A stretch of 64,000 nucleotides of DNA. Source: Hymenobacter glacieicola (GTDB taxonomy: Bacteria; Bacteroidota; Bacteroidia; Cytophagales; Hymenobacteraceae). The position numbers and the translations under genes are program-made. Positions within the stretch are counted from its first letter, which is position 1. Every line of letters begins with the position of its first letter. This document shows, one piece after another, positions 8,346 through 17,543 of this stretch. The DNA lies in the NCBI RefSeq assembly GCF_014640315.1, contig NZ_BMGS01000004.1:372001-436000 (forward strand), given 5' to 3'. The notes under the pieces are model-generated. The model was given only the letters and a program-made list of their open reading frames with translations, ran no database searches and had not been told where the DNA came from.

Positions 8346-8627
8346 CTACAACACCACTTGCACGCCCTTCCAAAAGGCCACACGGCCTTTGATTTGCTCG
8401 GCGGCTTCCTTGGGCTCAGGATAGTACCAGGCGGCGTCTTTGTTCAGCTCCCCATTCACACGCAGGGAATAGTAGCTAGCCCGGCCCTTCCAGGGGCAGG
8501 TAGTACCCGCAATACTGTCCTCGAAAAACTCCCGCTTAATGGATTCCGGTGGGAAGTAATGGTTGTTTTCTACTACTACGGTGTCATTGCTTTCGGCTAC
8601 AACCGTATTGTTCCAGATGGCTCTCAT
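8346..8627 (-). CDS. DUF427 domain protein
   Basis: A compact 93-residue protein that is nearly all one DUF427 domain: MRAIWNNTVVAESNDTVVVENNHYFPPESI at the start, a central TTCPWKGRASYYSL, then AAWYYPEPKEAAEQIKGRVAFWKGV. The Trp-Asn, HYFPPESI, CPWKG and Trp-Tyr-Tyr-Pro motifs are the conserved core of this small beta-rich family, whose biochemical role is not established. The frame stays open upstream to 8750, but the family's conserved start matches the ATG at 8627. A hairpin-prone stretch (CTCAAC/GTTGAG around 8309-8333) lies just beyond the stop and could be a weak terminator. Confidence 0.88.
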   Translation of the reverse strand: MRAIWNNTVVAESNDTVVVENNHYFPPESIKREFFEDSIAGTTCPWKGRASYYSLRVNGELNKDAAWYYPEPKEAAEQIKGRVAFWKGVQVVL

Positions 8628-8792
8628 ACACTCAGCGAATTGTGACTTAGTGAAATAGTGAATATGTGGGCTTGAGAAAGCAGTAAGAGAGTGGCTTCTG
8701 GGCACTTCTCGAACTCCGTAATTTTCAGCCCCGACTGTAGAAACGAACATTGCTACCCCAACGGTTGTTCTGAAAGCTCATTCCCCTTTAAT

Positions 8793-9899
8793 ATGTCCGC
8801 AGGCTTTCGTTTTCGGGACTACGTGCCCGAGGAGTCGACTGAAAAAGGCTTCGACTCCCTTTTCAAGATATTCATGCAGCTTGTCACCATCACTAGCGGC
8901 GACGTGGGCGAGGCCCTCTCGTGGCTAAATGAGCTGGATAAGCAGTACGGCCTTACCGATGACGGCTACGGTATGGGCGACTTTATCGAGGACCTGAAAA
9001 AGAAGGGTTACATCGATGAGGACCCGCAGGAGCCGGGCGCGTTTAACATCACGGCCAAAAGCGAACAGAACATCCGCAAGTCGGCCCTGGAGGAAATCTT
9101 CGGCAAGCTCAAGAAGTCAGGGCAGGGCAACCACCGCACGCCCCACACGGGCCAGGGTGATGAGCAAAGCACCGACATGCGTGAATTCCGCTTCGGCGAC
9201 TCCCTGGACCAGATTTCCATGACGGAGTCTATTCGCAACGCCCAGCTCAACCACGGCATGGAGGGCGACAACTTCATGCTGACGGAAGGCGACCTGGAGG
9301 TGCGCGAGAATGAGCACAAGTCGCAGACTAGCACGGTGCTGATGATCGACATTTCGCACTCCATGATTCTGTACGGCGAGGACCGGATTACGCCCGCCAA
9401 AAAGGTAGCCATGGCTTTGGCCGAGCTGGTAAAGCAAAAGTACCCCAAGGATTTCCTCGACGTCATTGTGTTCGGCAACGACGCCTGGCAGATTGAGGTG
9501 AAAGAGCTGCCGTATCTGCAAGTGGGCCCTTACCACACCAATACGGTGGCTGGCCTGGAGCTGGCTCTGGATCTGCTGCGCAAACGCAAAACGCCTAACA
9601 AGCAGATTTTCATGATTACCGACGGCAAGCCCACCTGTCTGAAGGAATCCAACGGCTATTATAAAAACTCCTTCGGCCTCGACCGGAAAGTGGTCAACAA
9701 AACCTTGAACCTAGCCGCGGCAGCCCGCCGCCTGAAGGTGCCCATTACTACCTTCATGATTGCCTCGGACCCCTACCTGCAGCAGTTCGTGGAGGAGTTT
9801 ACGCAGGTAAACCAGGGCAAAGCTTACTATAGCTCCCTGAAAGGACTAGGTCACCTGATTTTTGAAGACTACAAGCGCAACCGCCGCAAATCGGTGTAA
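8793..9899 (+). CDS. VWA domain protein, likely partner of the MoxR/BchI-like ATPase
   Basis: A 368-residue protein. The first ~180 residues are helical and charged (FRFRDYVPEESTEKGFDSLF at the start); the C-terminal ~185 residues form a von Willebrand A domain with MIDAS motif DISHS at 186-190, a Thr around 249-251, and MITDGKP at 274-280, so metal binding looks intact. Such proteins pair with MoxR- or BchI-type AAA+ ATPases as substrate or metal-insertion adaptors. The ATPase at 15429 is the obvious candidate, about 5.5 kb away rather than adjacent. The ATG at 8793 is preferred because the upstream in-frame codons do not resemble the family. Confidence 0.8.
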   Translation: MSAGFRFRDYVPEESTEKGFDSLFKIFMQLVTITSGDVGEALSWLNELDKQYGLTDDGYGMGDFIEDLKKKGYIDEDPQEPGAFNITAKSEQNIRKSALEEIFGKLKKSGQGNHRTPHTGQGDEQSTDMREFRFGDSLDQISMTESIRNAQLNHGMEGDNFMLTEGDLEVRENEHKSQTSTVLMIDISHSMILYGEDRITPAKKVAMALAELVKQKYPKDFLDVIVFGNDAWQIEVKELPYLQVGPYHTNTVAGLELALDLLRKRKTPNKQIFMITDGKPTCLKESNGYYKNSFGLDRKVVNKTLNLAAAARRLKVPITTFMIASDPYLQQFVEEFTQVNQGKAYYSSLKGLGHLIFEDYKRNRRKSV

Positions 9900-9922
9900 C
9901 TGCCTGAGGCCTCTTACGGATT

Positions 9923-9979
9923 GTATTTCCATGAAAAAGCCGCTAACGTAGCATGTTAGCGGCTTTTTCATGGAAATAC
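9923..9979. terminator. Very long perfect hairpin terminator between convergent genes
   Basis: Two 25-base arms (9923-9947 and 9955-9979) are perfect inverted copies around a 7-base loop GTAGCAT. The inner part (AAAAAGCCGCTAAC / GTTAGCGGCTTTTT) is a classical bidirectional terminator, and the outer arms extend pairing by a further 11 bases. Confidence 0.9.
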
Positions 9980-10007
9980 GGTTGGGTACTGCTGGCAAAA
10001 TAGTGGA

Positions 10008-10421
10008 CTAGGCCGGAAACTCCAGGTTGAAATGCTCCTTCAGCACGTCGTGCACCATTTTCTTGGTTAGGGGTTTATTCATAAATCCGTTGGTGGGCAG
10101 TTGCTGCAGGCGGGCTACGTCGCGGGGGTTAAGAGAGGTAGTCAGCATCACAATAACCACGGACTGCTTGTGGTCAAAGGAAAGGTCCTGGTAAGCATCC
10201 AGAAAGTCAAAGCCATTCATCACAGGCATGTTGATGTCGAGCAGAATCAGGGCGGGGCAGGTTTCCTCGGTGCTGTTCTGCTCAATGAGTCGTAGCGCCT
10301 CCCGGCCGTTTTCTGCCACCAACACCCGGTCGGCTACCCCCAGATTTTCCAGTAACAACCGATTAAGAAAATTGGTGGTTTTGTCGTCGTCCACCAGTAA
10401 GATGCAGGAAAGCTTATCCAT
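10008..10421 (-). CDS. Single-domain CheY-like response regulator
   Basis: A 137-residue receiver domain with no output domain. The acidic pocket DDD is at residues 11-13, the phosphoacceptor Asp at 62 in LILLDINMPVMNG, the switch Thr at about 94 (MLTTS), and the conserved Lys at 116 (MNKPL). The frame opens upstream at 10445, but MDKLSCILLVDDD is the natural start, giving the ATG at 10421. It lies 60 bases downstream of the multi-PAS histidine kinase on the same strand, so the pair likely forms a two-component phosphorelay. Lacking an effector domain, it probably acts by protein contact or by shuttling phosphate. Confidence 0.93.
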   Translation of the reverse strand: MDKLSCILLVDDDKTTNFLNRLLLENLGVADRVLVAENGREALRLIEQNSTEETCPALILLDINMPVMNGFDFLDAYQDLSFDHKQSVVIVMLTTSLNPRDVARLQQLPTNGFMNKPLTKKMVHDVLKEHFNLEFPA

Positions 10422-10481
10422 TCGTACGTATGAATTATGCTGCAAGTAACTACTCCTAGTCCGGAAGCCTAGTGCACCCGG

Positions 10482-12782
10482 TTAATGCCGAAAATAGACC
10501 TGAAAAGTAGAACCTACCCCGGTTTGGCTGGTTACGGAGATTTTCCCGCCGGCATTTTCTACCATTTTCTTGACCATGTACAGCCCAATGCCGCTGCCCT
10601 CAACGTGGTTATGAAACCGGCGGAACATGCTAAAAAGTTGTTCCTGATGCTCCTGCTCAATGCCCAGGCCATTGTCGGCCACAGTCAGGACGTGGTACGC
10701 TGGGGTAAGTTCGCAGGCAATGCGGACCAGCGGCGGCCGATCCGGGGCCCCGTATTTCAAGGAATTGCTCAGCAGATTATAGAGCACGGAACGTAAGTTT
10801 TTTGTCGAAAACCGGATGGCCAGCTCCGCCGGAATTGTGCTGACAAAGCGGCCGGCCGCGCTAGCGCGCAGCGGCTCTAGGTCTAGGCACACGTCCTGCA
10901 GTACGCTGGCCAGCTCCACCATAACGGCTTCCTCGCTATTTTCCTTTTGTAGCTTAACGATGTCCGTAAGGTTGGCGATGGTTTTGGTGAAGCGGTCCAC
11001 AGACTCCTGCATCATGTCGGCGAGGTGCTGCACCTGCCCCGAGTGCCGGGTGTCGGGGGGCAGCGTCTGCAACAGGGCGTGCAGCAATCCCTCAATATTG
11101 TAAATGGGGGCCTTTAAGTCGTGGGAAGCGGTGTATACGAAGTTGTCTAGGTCGTTGTTGGTTTGCACCAACTGCTCGTTCATTTGCTTGAGGTCCGTAA
11201 TATCAATGGCCGAACCCACGTAGCCGTACAGCTCGCCGTTGGGGTAGTAGCTGGGTGCCCCCTGGGCTAGCAACCACCGGTACTGCCCGTCGTGGCGCCG
11301 CATGCGGTGCTCAAATCGGTAGATGGTTTGGCGGCTGATGGCTTCGGTCAGGATATGCTGGGCGTACTCCATCTCCTCAGGGTAGAGGTAGCTGGCCCAG
11401 CCTACCCGCAAGTACTCCTCCAGGCTAACGCCCACAAACTCCAGAAAGGCTCGGTTCACGTAGCGAATAGAAGAATCGGGGTGCACGGCCCAAACCTGGT
11501 TGGGCGCCGCGTCGGCCATAATGCGAAACCGCTCCTCGCTTTCCTGCAGCTCCACGGCGTACTCCTCAATGCGCTGGCGGGCCAGCATCAGGTCCGTCAC
11601 GTCGGCCCCGGTGTTCACGATGCCGTAGACGCTGCCATCGGGGTTGAGCAGAGGCGTGAAGTTATAGTGGTAGTAAAAGGTCTGGGGTGCCCCTGCAATA
11701 ACAACTTCTATCCGTTGATTACGAACGCCGAACGGCTGGCCAGTAGAAAACACTTGGGCCATTTGAGCAAAGACTTCCTGCCCCTCAAATTCGGGCAACA
11801 CCTCGGCAAATGGCCGGCCCAGCACATCGGCACCTTTCCCCCAGGCCTGCAGCATGGCCTGGTTGGCCGACTGTATGCGCAGGTTCTGGCCTACGTGCAC
11901 GCTAATTGGGAAGGGCGCGCTATCTACCAAAGAGCGAACCCGCCGCTCGCTTTCCTCCACCTGCTGCCGCGCCACTACCTGCTTTGTCACGTTGTGCGCC
12001 ACGCAGAAAACGCCAGCCGCCGCTGTGTCAGTGGAGTTTTCGAAGTACGCCTGGTAGGTGAAGTTGTAGTACTGCACCGGCTGCTCGGGCCCCGCAAACT
12101 GCACCGGATACTCGGTGCCGAAGTATGATTGTCCGGTATTGCGCACTTGCTCCAGCAGCTCGGCAAAGCCGTACTCCCGAGCTTGGGGTAGGGCCGTGAA
12201 CAACGGTTGGCCCGTTACGGCCGGGGTAGTGCCCCAGAAACGGTGCATCTCATCGTTGGCCAGCTCAATCGTGTTTTCCGGCCCCGTGAGAATGCAAACG
12301 GCTACCGGAGCCTGCAAAAACAGCCCGTAGGTTTTCTCAATCTTGCGCAGCTCCCGCTGCTGGTCCTGCTCCCGCACCCGTTCGGTAACATCCTGTATGG
12401 TGTGCAGTAGGTGGTGTACCTGTCCGGCGGCATTCAGCAGCGGTTTGGTGAGGCCGGACCAGTAGCGGGTCTCAAGCACCCCCGCCGTATTGCGCACCTT
12501 GTAACGCACAACGGGCATCTGGTCGGGCTGCCGGGTGTGCGCCGCGTTTTGCAGGGACGTTCGCAGTGCTGATAAACCGGCAGCTGTGGGGGCGTCCGGG
12601 GTTTTGGGGTACACCGTAAATACGCTGTGGCCAAGCACTTGCGGCCGGGCCTGGGCCGTCAGCTTAAGTAGGTCACTGCTGATAGCCAGAATTGCATAGT
12701 CAGGAGCGTTAGGCTCTACCAGTACAAAGCTGCCCGGCAGAGCCTCAAAAGCTGCCTGGTAATCCACGGGTTGGTCTGGCAC
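10482..12782 (-). CDS. Multi-PAS sensor histidine kinase
   Basis: A 766-residue soluble kinase without clear membrane helices. Four PAS-like modules can be made out at about residues 8-135, 150-268, 280-400 and 415-532 (each ends in a PAC-like ...D[IV]T.. segment such as TGADVTDLM and GSAIDITDLK). HisKA follows, with the phosphoacceptor His554 in TASHDLKAP, then HATPase: N box LYNLLSNSLKYG (668-679), G1 DNGLGIE (703-709), G2 GSGIGLYMVKK (729-739). It likely senses an intracellular or redox/ligand cue through PAS cofactors (not identifiable here) and phosphorylates the adjacent receiver. The frame begins with GTG at 12782; a TACCTTGC element lies at 12817-12810. Confidence 0.92.
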   Translation of the reverse strand: MPDQPVDYQAAFEALPGSFVLVEPNAPDYAILAISSDLLKLTAQARPQVLGHSVFTVYPKTPDAPTAAGLSALRTSLQNAAHTRQPDQMPVVRYKVRNTAGVLETRYWSGLTKPLLNAAGQVHHLLHTIQDVTERVREQDQQRELRKIEKTYGLFLQAPVAVCILTGPENTIELANDEMHRFWGTTPAVTGQPLFTALPQAREYGFAELLEQVRNTGQSYFGTEYPVQFAGPEQPVQYYNFTYQAYFENSTDTAAAGVFCVAHNVTKQVVARQQVEESERRVRSLVDSAPFPISVHVGQNLRIQSANQAMLQAWGKGADVLGRPFAEVLPEFEGQEVFAQMAQVFSTGQPFGVRNQRIEVVIAGAPQTFYYHYNFTPLLNPDGSVYGIVNTGADVTDLMLARQRIEEYAVELQESEERFRIMADAAPNQVWAVHPDSSIRYVNRAFLEFVGVSLEEYLRVGWASYLYPEEMEYAQHILTEAISRQTIYRFEHRMRRHDGQYRWLLAQGAPSYYPNGELYGYVGSAIDITDLKQMNEQLVQTNNDLDNFVYTASHDLKAPIYNIEGLLHALLQTLPPDTRHSGQVQHLADMMQESVDRFTKTIANLTDIVKLQKENSEEAVMVELASVLQDVCLDLEPLRASAAGRFVSTIPAELAIRFSTKNLRSVLYNLLSNSLKYGAPDRPPLVRIACELTPAYHVLTVADNGLGIEQEHQEQLFSMFRRFHNHVEGSGIGLYMVKKMVENAGGKISVTSQTGVGSTFQVYFRH

Positions 12783-12992
12783 GGAAGGCGAAGGCTGAGA
12801 TGAGGGGAAGCAAGGTAGCAGAAGGCTAAAGATATTACTACCATAGACAACCGCCGCTCCAGGCCTGTGCTCGGGTTAGCGCGGGCTGTGTAAGGTTCAG
12901 TCTAGCGTAAATTAGCAGGCACATCCTCAGTTAGTTAGCCAGCGGTGCGGGGCGCGGTGCTACCTTAACGCCGATTTTGCTATCCTGTCTGT

Positions 12993-14465
12993 ATGAAATA
13001 TCTGATGCCAGTAGTATTCGTGTTAAGCGGCTGTGCTACCCCCCGCACCTTGTTGCCCCTGGCCGCGCCCGTGGCCGTAGCGGCTCCTACTACCGCGGTG
13101 CTGCGCGGCCGGCTTCTCCACGCTGCCCCTTACGATACCGTGCGGATCTGGCGCAAGCTGCCGGGCCCGGCCGAGCGCGGGCAGCAGAAATTTCCGGTAG
13201 CGCCCGATGGCTCGTTTGAAGTCCGTCTGACCGGCCTCACTGGGCCCATCGACGCTCAGCTGGCTATGGGTGATGCGCTGACGGTGTACCTCAGCCCCGG
13301 CGACTCCCTGGAGCTGACCGCCGACCGGCAGCAGCTGCTTGCCACCCTGCGCTTCCGGGGGCGCGGGGCCCACGCCAACAACTACCTCACCCAGGCCCAG
13401 CGCCATTTTGACTACAACTTTGGGGAACTACCCGAAAACGTGCACGCAGCCCTACCCCCCGCCGAGTTCCGGCAGCAGGCCGACGCCTACCATCAGCGCC
13501 AGCTCGATACCCTAGCGGCCTGGCAGGCCCGGCAGCCCCTGCCCGCGGAACTGGTGGCCTTGCGCCGGCAACTGCTGGAATTGCAGCGCGGGCTTTCGGT
13601 GTTGCGCTACGTGGGCCACCGTAAAGGCCTGGCCCAGCGGGAGCCCGAGCTGCCCGCCGGTTACTTCGATTTCCTGCAAACTCTACCCTTACCCGCGCAG
13701 GGCCTGTTTGCCGCCCGCCCCACGTTCGCTCAAACTTTAGCCTTCTTCCACGGGGCCTACAGTTACGTGTTTCTGCTGCCGCCCTCCGATCGGCTGGCCC
13801 TGGCGCCCAACCTCCCGGATCAGCTTTACGCGCCTGCTACAGCCCACCTGGGCGAAACTACCCTGCGCGACCAGGTAATTGGGGAAATGCTGTTGAGGCA
13901 GCTCTACGATTTTCCGACCAGCCGCGCGGCAGTAGGGGCCGTGCTGCCCACTTACCTGGCCCGTACCCATGACTCCACGTACGTGCGCAGTGTGCGCCAC
14001 GCCTGGCGCGTAACGGGCGGCTTACAGGCCGGCCAGCCGGCCCCAGGCTTTGCCTTGCGCGACGCCCGCGGCCAAACCGTGACGCTGGCCGACTTCCGGG
14101 GCAAGGTCATCTACCTCGATTTCTGGTACAGCAGCTGCGCCCCCTGCTTGGCCGAAGCTCCGGCCGCCGTGAAGCTGAAAAAGCAGTTTATGGGTCGCGA
14201 CGTAGTTTTCCTGTATATCTCCGTGGACCGCAAAGCCGCCGACTGGCAGCAGGCCCTAGCCAAGTACCCGCTTACCGGTCCAGGTAGCGTCCACCTGCTC
14301 GACCCCGGTGGGTACCAGGCCTCCTCGGCGTACGGCGTAACGGCCTTCCCGAGCTACTGGATTATCGGGCGCGACGGCCGCATCTGGCGCGGGGCGGCGC
14401 CCCGGCCTTCCGCCGGAACGGAGACAATGCAGGCTCTGGAGCAGGCTTTGGCGCAAAAGCCTTGA
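12993..14465 (+). CDS. TlpA-like thiol-disulfide lipoprotein with N-terminal DUF4369-like region
   Basis: A 490-residue lipoprotein (LSGC, lipidated Cys at residue 14). The N-terminal part (VLRGRLLHAAPYDTVRIW ... SFEVRLTGL ... LSPGDSLELTAD) is a beta-sandwich like the DUF4369 modules of Bacteroidota TlpA proteins; a helical middle follows; the C-terminal ~150 residues are a thioredoxin fold with active site FWYSSCAPC (Cys382 and Cys385), then VFLYISVD and the cis-Pro region AFPSYWIIGRDG. It would act as an oxidoreductase on periplasmic or surface-exposed protein thiols or in cytochrome maturation. It is monocistronic and divergent from the histidine kinase gene across ~210 bases. Confidence 0.85.
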   Translation: MKYLMPVVFVLSGCATPRTLLPLAAPVAVAAPTTAVLRGRLLHAAPYDTVRIWRKLPGPAERGQQKFPVAPDGSFEVRLTGLTGPIDAQLAMGDALTVYLSPGDSLELTADRQQLLATLRFRGRGAHANNYLTQAQRHFDYNFGELPENVHAALPPAEFRQQADAYHQRQLDTLAAWQARQPLPAELVALRRQLLELQRGLSVLRYVGHRKGLAQREPELPAGYFDFLQTLPLPAQGLFAARPTFAQTLAFFHGAYSYVFLLPPSDRLALAPNLPDQLYAPATAHLGETTLRDQVIGEMLLRQLYDFPTSRAAVGAVLPTYLARTHDSTYVRSVRHAWRVTGGLQAGQPAPGFALRDARGQTVTLADFRGKVIYLDFWYSSCAPCLAEAPAAVKLKKQFMGRDVVFLYISVDRKAADWQQALAKYPLTGPGSVHLLDPGGYQASSAYGVTAFPSYWIIGRDGRIWRGAAPRPSAGTETMQALEQALAQKP

Positions 14466-14494
14466 GCTGCGGCAGGAGCCGGACAGGATGGTGG

Positions 14495-15190
14495 CTAAGA
14501 ATAATAGGGTAGGTGGTACTGGCCCAGTGGCACGGTGTTGGCTGCCCGCTGGTACCAATCATTGAACACCAGCTCCAGGGTATCTACTTCAAATGAGCCA
14601 ATAGGTGTTTGCTGTTCCTGCTGCAGTAGGGCTACTAGGTGGGCTGGGTTGCGAAGCGGCGCCGTGAAGCGTACTACCGTGGAGTGGGCCGTGCGCAGGG
14701 CGTAGCGCTGGTCAATGGACTGCAACAAGCCAGAGCGCCGAAACCCTACCCGCAGCTCGTTGCGCAACTCTTCCAGGCTGTCGTCTTCGGGAAAACCCTG
14801 CACCATAATACTGCCCGCAGAAGCCGTCAGGCCGGCGTAGCGGATGCGGAATGGGCCCACCCCGCGCAGAATACTACCGACCAGCTCTCGGTAATCCGCT
14901 GAGTTGATAAGCGCCAGGGAAAACCCGCTGTAGCAGGAGATAATCGAGAGAATGGTAAGGTGAATGTCAGGGGCGGGGTAGTAATACTGATCGGGCTCGG
15001 CGCGCCGCAAATCGGCCAGCACAGCGGCAATGCGGGTTGTAATGCCGGCCGGAGGACGCGCCAGCAGAGTAAGGCCCCGGCGGGCGTCTTGCTCCGGCGC
15101 GTTCAGAAGCTGGTCAAGCGCTGCCCCATCGTGCAGGAGCTGCCCCATGGCGGCCGTACGCATGGCGTTGTAGTGCTCTTCTAAGCTCAT
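14495..15190 (-). CDS. 2H-phosphoesterase-like protein (2'-5' RNA ligase fold)
   Basis: A 231-residue protein with two His-x-Thr/Ser motifs of the 2H phosphoesterase superfamily: IHLTIL (His77, Thr79) and AHSTVVRF (His169, Ser170, Thr171), about 90 residues apart as expected for the two pseudo-symmetric halves. Members hydrolyse or ligate 2',3'-cyclic or 2'-5' phosphodiesters. I cannot say which substrate this one uses. The open frame extends up to 15307, but the ATG at 15190 (MSLEEHYNAM) gives a sensible N-terminus. It stands alone between convergent and divergent genes. Confidence 0.65.
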   Translation of the reverse strand: MSLEEHYNAMRTAAMGQLLHDGAALDQLLNAPEQDARRGLTLLARPPAGITTRIAAVLADLRRAEPDQYYYPAPDIHLTILSIISCYSGFSLALINSADYRELVGSILRGVGPFRIRYAGLTASAGSIMVQGFPEDDSLEELRNELRVGFRRSGLLQSIDQRYALRTAHSTVVRFTAPLRNPAHLVALLQQEQQTPIGSFEVDTLELVFNDWYQRAANTVPLGQYHLPYYS

Positions 15191-15428
15191 AGCAGATAAG
15201 GGTAAGGGAATGATGGAACGGTGCCAAGCGGTTGCCCGCCTTTTCTGCGTAAGCGGGGTAGCCGTTTTTCGCACGCAGCCTACCCCCGAAAATACAGCCG
15301 CACGCATAGCCCATAATTTTCTTCCCGAACCAACCGCCCCGCTTCCTAGTTATACTACTACCTCCGCCACCTGAACCGAACTGCCACTAGTCCGGATTCC
15401 GCAGGGTGGCCGGTAATTCACTCCCCGT

Positions 15429-16955
15429 ATGACGCAACCCGACATCCGCACCCTCGGTGCCCTGAAGAAATCCGGCTATCAGCCCCGCTCCGTGAAGCAG
15501 GAGCTGCGCGACAATCTGATTACTAAACTGCAAAGCAAGGAAGACGTGTTTCCCGGCATTTATGGCTACGAGGAAACGGTCATTCCCGAACTCCAGCGGG
15601 CCATTCTGGCCGGCCACCACATCAACCTGCTGGGCTTGCGCGGCCAGGCCAAAACCCGCATTGCCCGCCTGTTGGTAGGCTTGCTCGACGAGTTTATTCC
15701 CGTAATCGAAGGCTCGGAGCTGAATGACGACCCCTTGCAGCCCCTGTCGGTTTTCGCCAAGAACCTGATTGCCGAACGCGGCGACGATACGCCCGTCACC
15801 TGGCTGCACCGCGACGACCGCTACACCGAGAAGCTGGCAACCCCCGACGTGTCGGTGGCCGACCTGATCGGCGACGCCGACCCCATCAAGGCCGCTACCC
15901 TGAAGCTGCCGTATTCTGATGAGCGAGTGATTCACTTCGGCCTGATTCCCAGGGCCCACCGCGGCATTTTCGTGATTAACGAGCTGCCCGACTTGCAGGC
16001 CCGCATTCAGGTGTCATTGTTCAATATTCTGCAGGAAGGTGACATTCAGATTCGTGGGTTCAAGGTGCGTCTACCCCTGGACCTGCAATTCGTGTTCACG
16101 GCCAACCCCGAGGATTACACCAACCGCGGCTCCATCGTGACGCCCCTCAAGGACCGTATCGACGCCCAGATTATCACCCATTACCCGAAATCCATCGAAA
16201 TCGGCAAGCGCATCACCAAGCAGGAAGCCCGCATTCGGGAGGAGCAGAAGGGCATGGTGACCAGCAACGAAATTGTGCACGATTTGGTGGAGCAGGTAGC
16301 CGTAGAGGCCCGCGGCTCCGAGTTCGTGGATGCTAAGTCGGGCGTGTCGGCCCGCCTCACCATCTCGGCCTACGAGCAGGTAGTGGCCGGGGCCGAGCGC
16401 CGCGCCCTCATCAATGGCGAAAAGAATACCTACGTGCGCGTCGGCGACTTTATTTCGGCCGTGCCCGCCATTACAGGCAAGGTGGAGTTGGTGTACGAAG
16501 GCGAGCAGGAAGGCGCGGGCATCGTGGCCGAAAAGCTTATGGGCAAGGCCGTACGCACCCTGTTCCTGAACTACTTTCCTGACCCCGACAAAGCCAAAAA
16601 GCTGAAAGGCCGCCCCTCGCCCTACAAAACGGTGCAGGAGTGGTTTGGCAGCGGCCACACCGTGGACATGCTCCACGACGCGTCCACCAAAGACTACCGC
16701 GCCGCCCTCGACCAAGTGCCCGGCCTGCGCGACATCGTGAAGGAGTTGCACCCCAACGAGGACGAGGAAACCACTTACTTCCTGATGGAATTCCTGCTCC
16801 ACGGCCTCTCCGAGTACAGCCTGATTTCCAGAAACCGCCTCACCGCCGGGGCCCAGTTCAAGGACCTGCTCAGCAGCATGTTCACCATGCCCAGCTTCGG
16901 CGAGGATGACGACGAGGACGAGGACGAAAAGCCCCAGCGCGGCCGCCGCCGGTAG
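15429..16955 (+). CDS. MoxR/BchI-like AAA+ ATPase
   Basis: A 508-residue AAA+ protein of the Mg-chelatase/MoxR branch. Walker A is GLRGQAKT (69-76); the Walker B position reads GIFVINELPD, with Asn in place of the usual first Asp, followed by LQARIQVSLFNILQEGDIQIRG, the helix-2 insert typical of this branch; sensor 1 is VFTANPEDYTNRG. The C-terminus is a helical region ending in an acidic Asp/Glu tail. Such ATPases work with VWA proteins to remodel or activate targets. The VWA protein at 8793 is the probable partner. It is followed by a bidirectional terminator. Its target is unknown. Confidence 0.85.
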   Translation: MTQPDIRTLGALKKSGYQPRSVKQELRDNLITKLQSKEDVFPGIYGYEETVIPELQRAILAGHHINLLGLRGQAKTRIARLLVGLLDEFIPVIEGSELNDDPLQPLSVFAKNLIAERGDDTPVTWLHRDDRYTEKLATPDVSVADLIGDADPIKAATLKLPYSDERVIHFGLIPRAHRGIFVINELPDLQARIQVSLFNILQEGDIQIRGFKVRLPLDLQFVFTANPEDYTNRGSIVTPLKDRIDAQIITHYPKSIEIGKRITKQEARIREEQKGMVTSNEIVHDLVEQVAVEARGSEFVDAKSGVSARLTISAYEQVVAGAERRALINGEKNTYVRVGDFISAVPAITGKVELVYEGEQEGAGIVAEKLMGKAVRTLFLNYFPDPDKAKKLKGRPSPYKTVQEWFGSGHTVDMLHDASTKDYRAALDQVPGLRDIVKELHPNEDEETTYFLMEFLLHGLSEYSLISRNRLTAGAQFKDLLSSMFTMPSFGEDDDEDEDEKPQRGRRR

Positions 16956-16976
16956 CCTGTTGGGTAGTCCTGACAC

Positions 16977-17014
16977 AAAAAAGCCCCGCGTACCGAAAGG
17001 TGCGCGGGGCTTTT
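16977..17014. terminator. Intrinsic terminator after the AAA+ ATPase gene
   Basis: Stem GCCCCGCG/CGCGGGGC (16983-16990, 17003-17010) extended through ACC/GGT around a GAAA tetraloop, with A-run before and TTTT after. It can serve the plus-strand ATPase gene and the converging small lipoprotein gene. Confidence 0.88.
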
Positions 17015-17092
17015 CGTTTTGGCCAGAAAACCTGACTGCTCGACCCTCTGGCGTGCGTTGGGGCAAGTGGTACGGGCGCGTGCAGGCTAGCG

Positions 17093-17359
17093 TTAGCTCC
17101 CGGCGGCTACTTGGCGGGCCTTGGCTTCGCTCTTCAAGGATTTTAGGCGTAGCTCCCGGGCCTTGAGTTCCTGCTTTTCGCTTTTGGCGCGAAGCTCCGC
17201 TTCCTGAGCAACTCGTTTCTGGTCGGCTACCCGTTGTTCCAACTCCCGAATCTGAGGGTCGGCAGAGCTGGTTTCATTGTTCTTGATTATGGAGCAGCTC
17301 ATGCCCAAAGGCAAAAGCAGCAGAATGGCGTGTAAGCGCAGGTGTTTGGACAGCAACAT
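17093..17359 (-). CDS. Small coiled-coil lipoprotein
   Basis: An 88-residue protein with a signal segment HAILLLLPLGMSC (lipidated Cys at 22). The whole mature part from about residue 33 is a highly charged helix with repeated Glu/Lys/Arg/Ala-Lys heptads (RELEQRVADQKRVAQEAEL...), predicted to form a coiled coil. It resembles small Lpp-like tethering lipoproteins in layout only; there is no sequence evidence for a peptidoglycan link (no C-terminal Lys; the chain ends in AAGS). Function unknown. It is monocistronic. Confidence 0.6.
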   Translation of the reverse strand: MLLSKHLRLHAILLLLPLGMSCSIIKNNETSSADPQIRELEQRVADQKRVAQEAELRAKSEKQELKARELRLKSLKSEAKARQVAAGS

Positions 17360-17543
17360 AGCAGGTAATTAATTACGTGAAAGTTGCTGGTGGTACGAAT
17401 ATGTTTAATAAGTTGTTAAGGATGAGTTATTTATGCTGAGCTTGCTAAGCTGAAGCTTACGACTTTAATGTGGCAGCCAGGACTGCAGAATAATTGCCTG
17501 AAGTTACCGCTTGCGGCTGCGGGTTCCTTAGTAATGGGCTGGC

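Noticed and set aside
16071-17066. Minus-strand open frame of 331 codons over the AAA+ ATPase
   Set aside because: Shadow of a well-supported gene; its 5' part runs through the terminator, and it has no recognisable domain.
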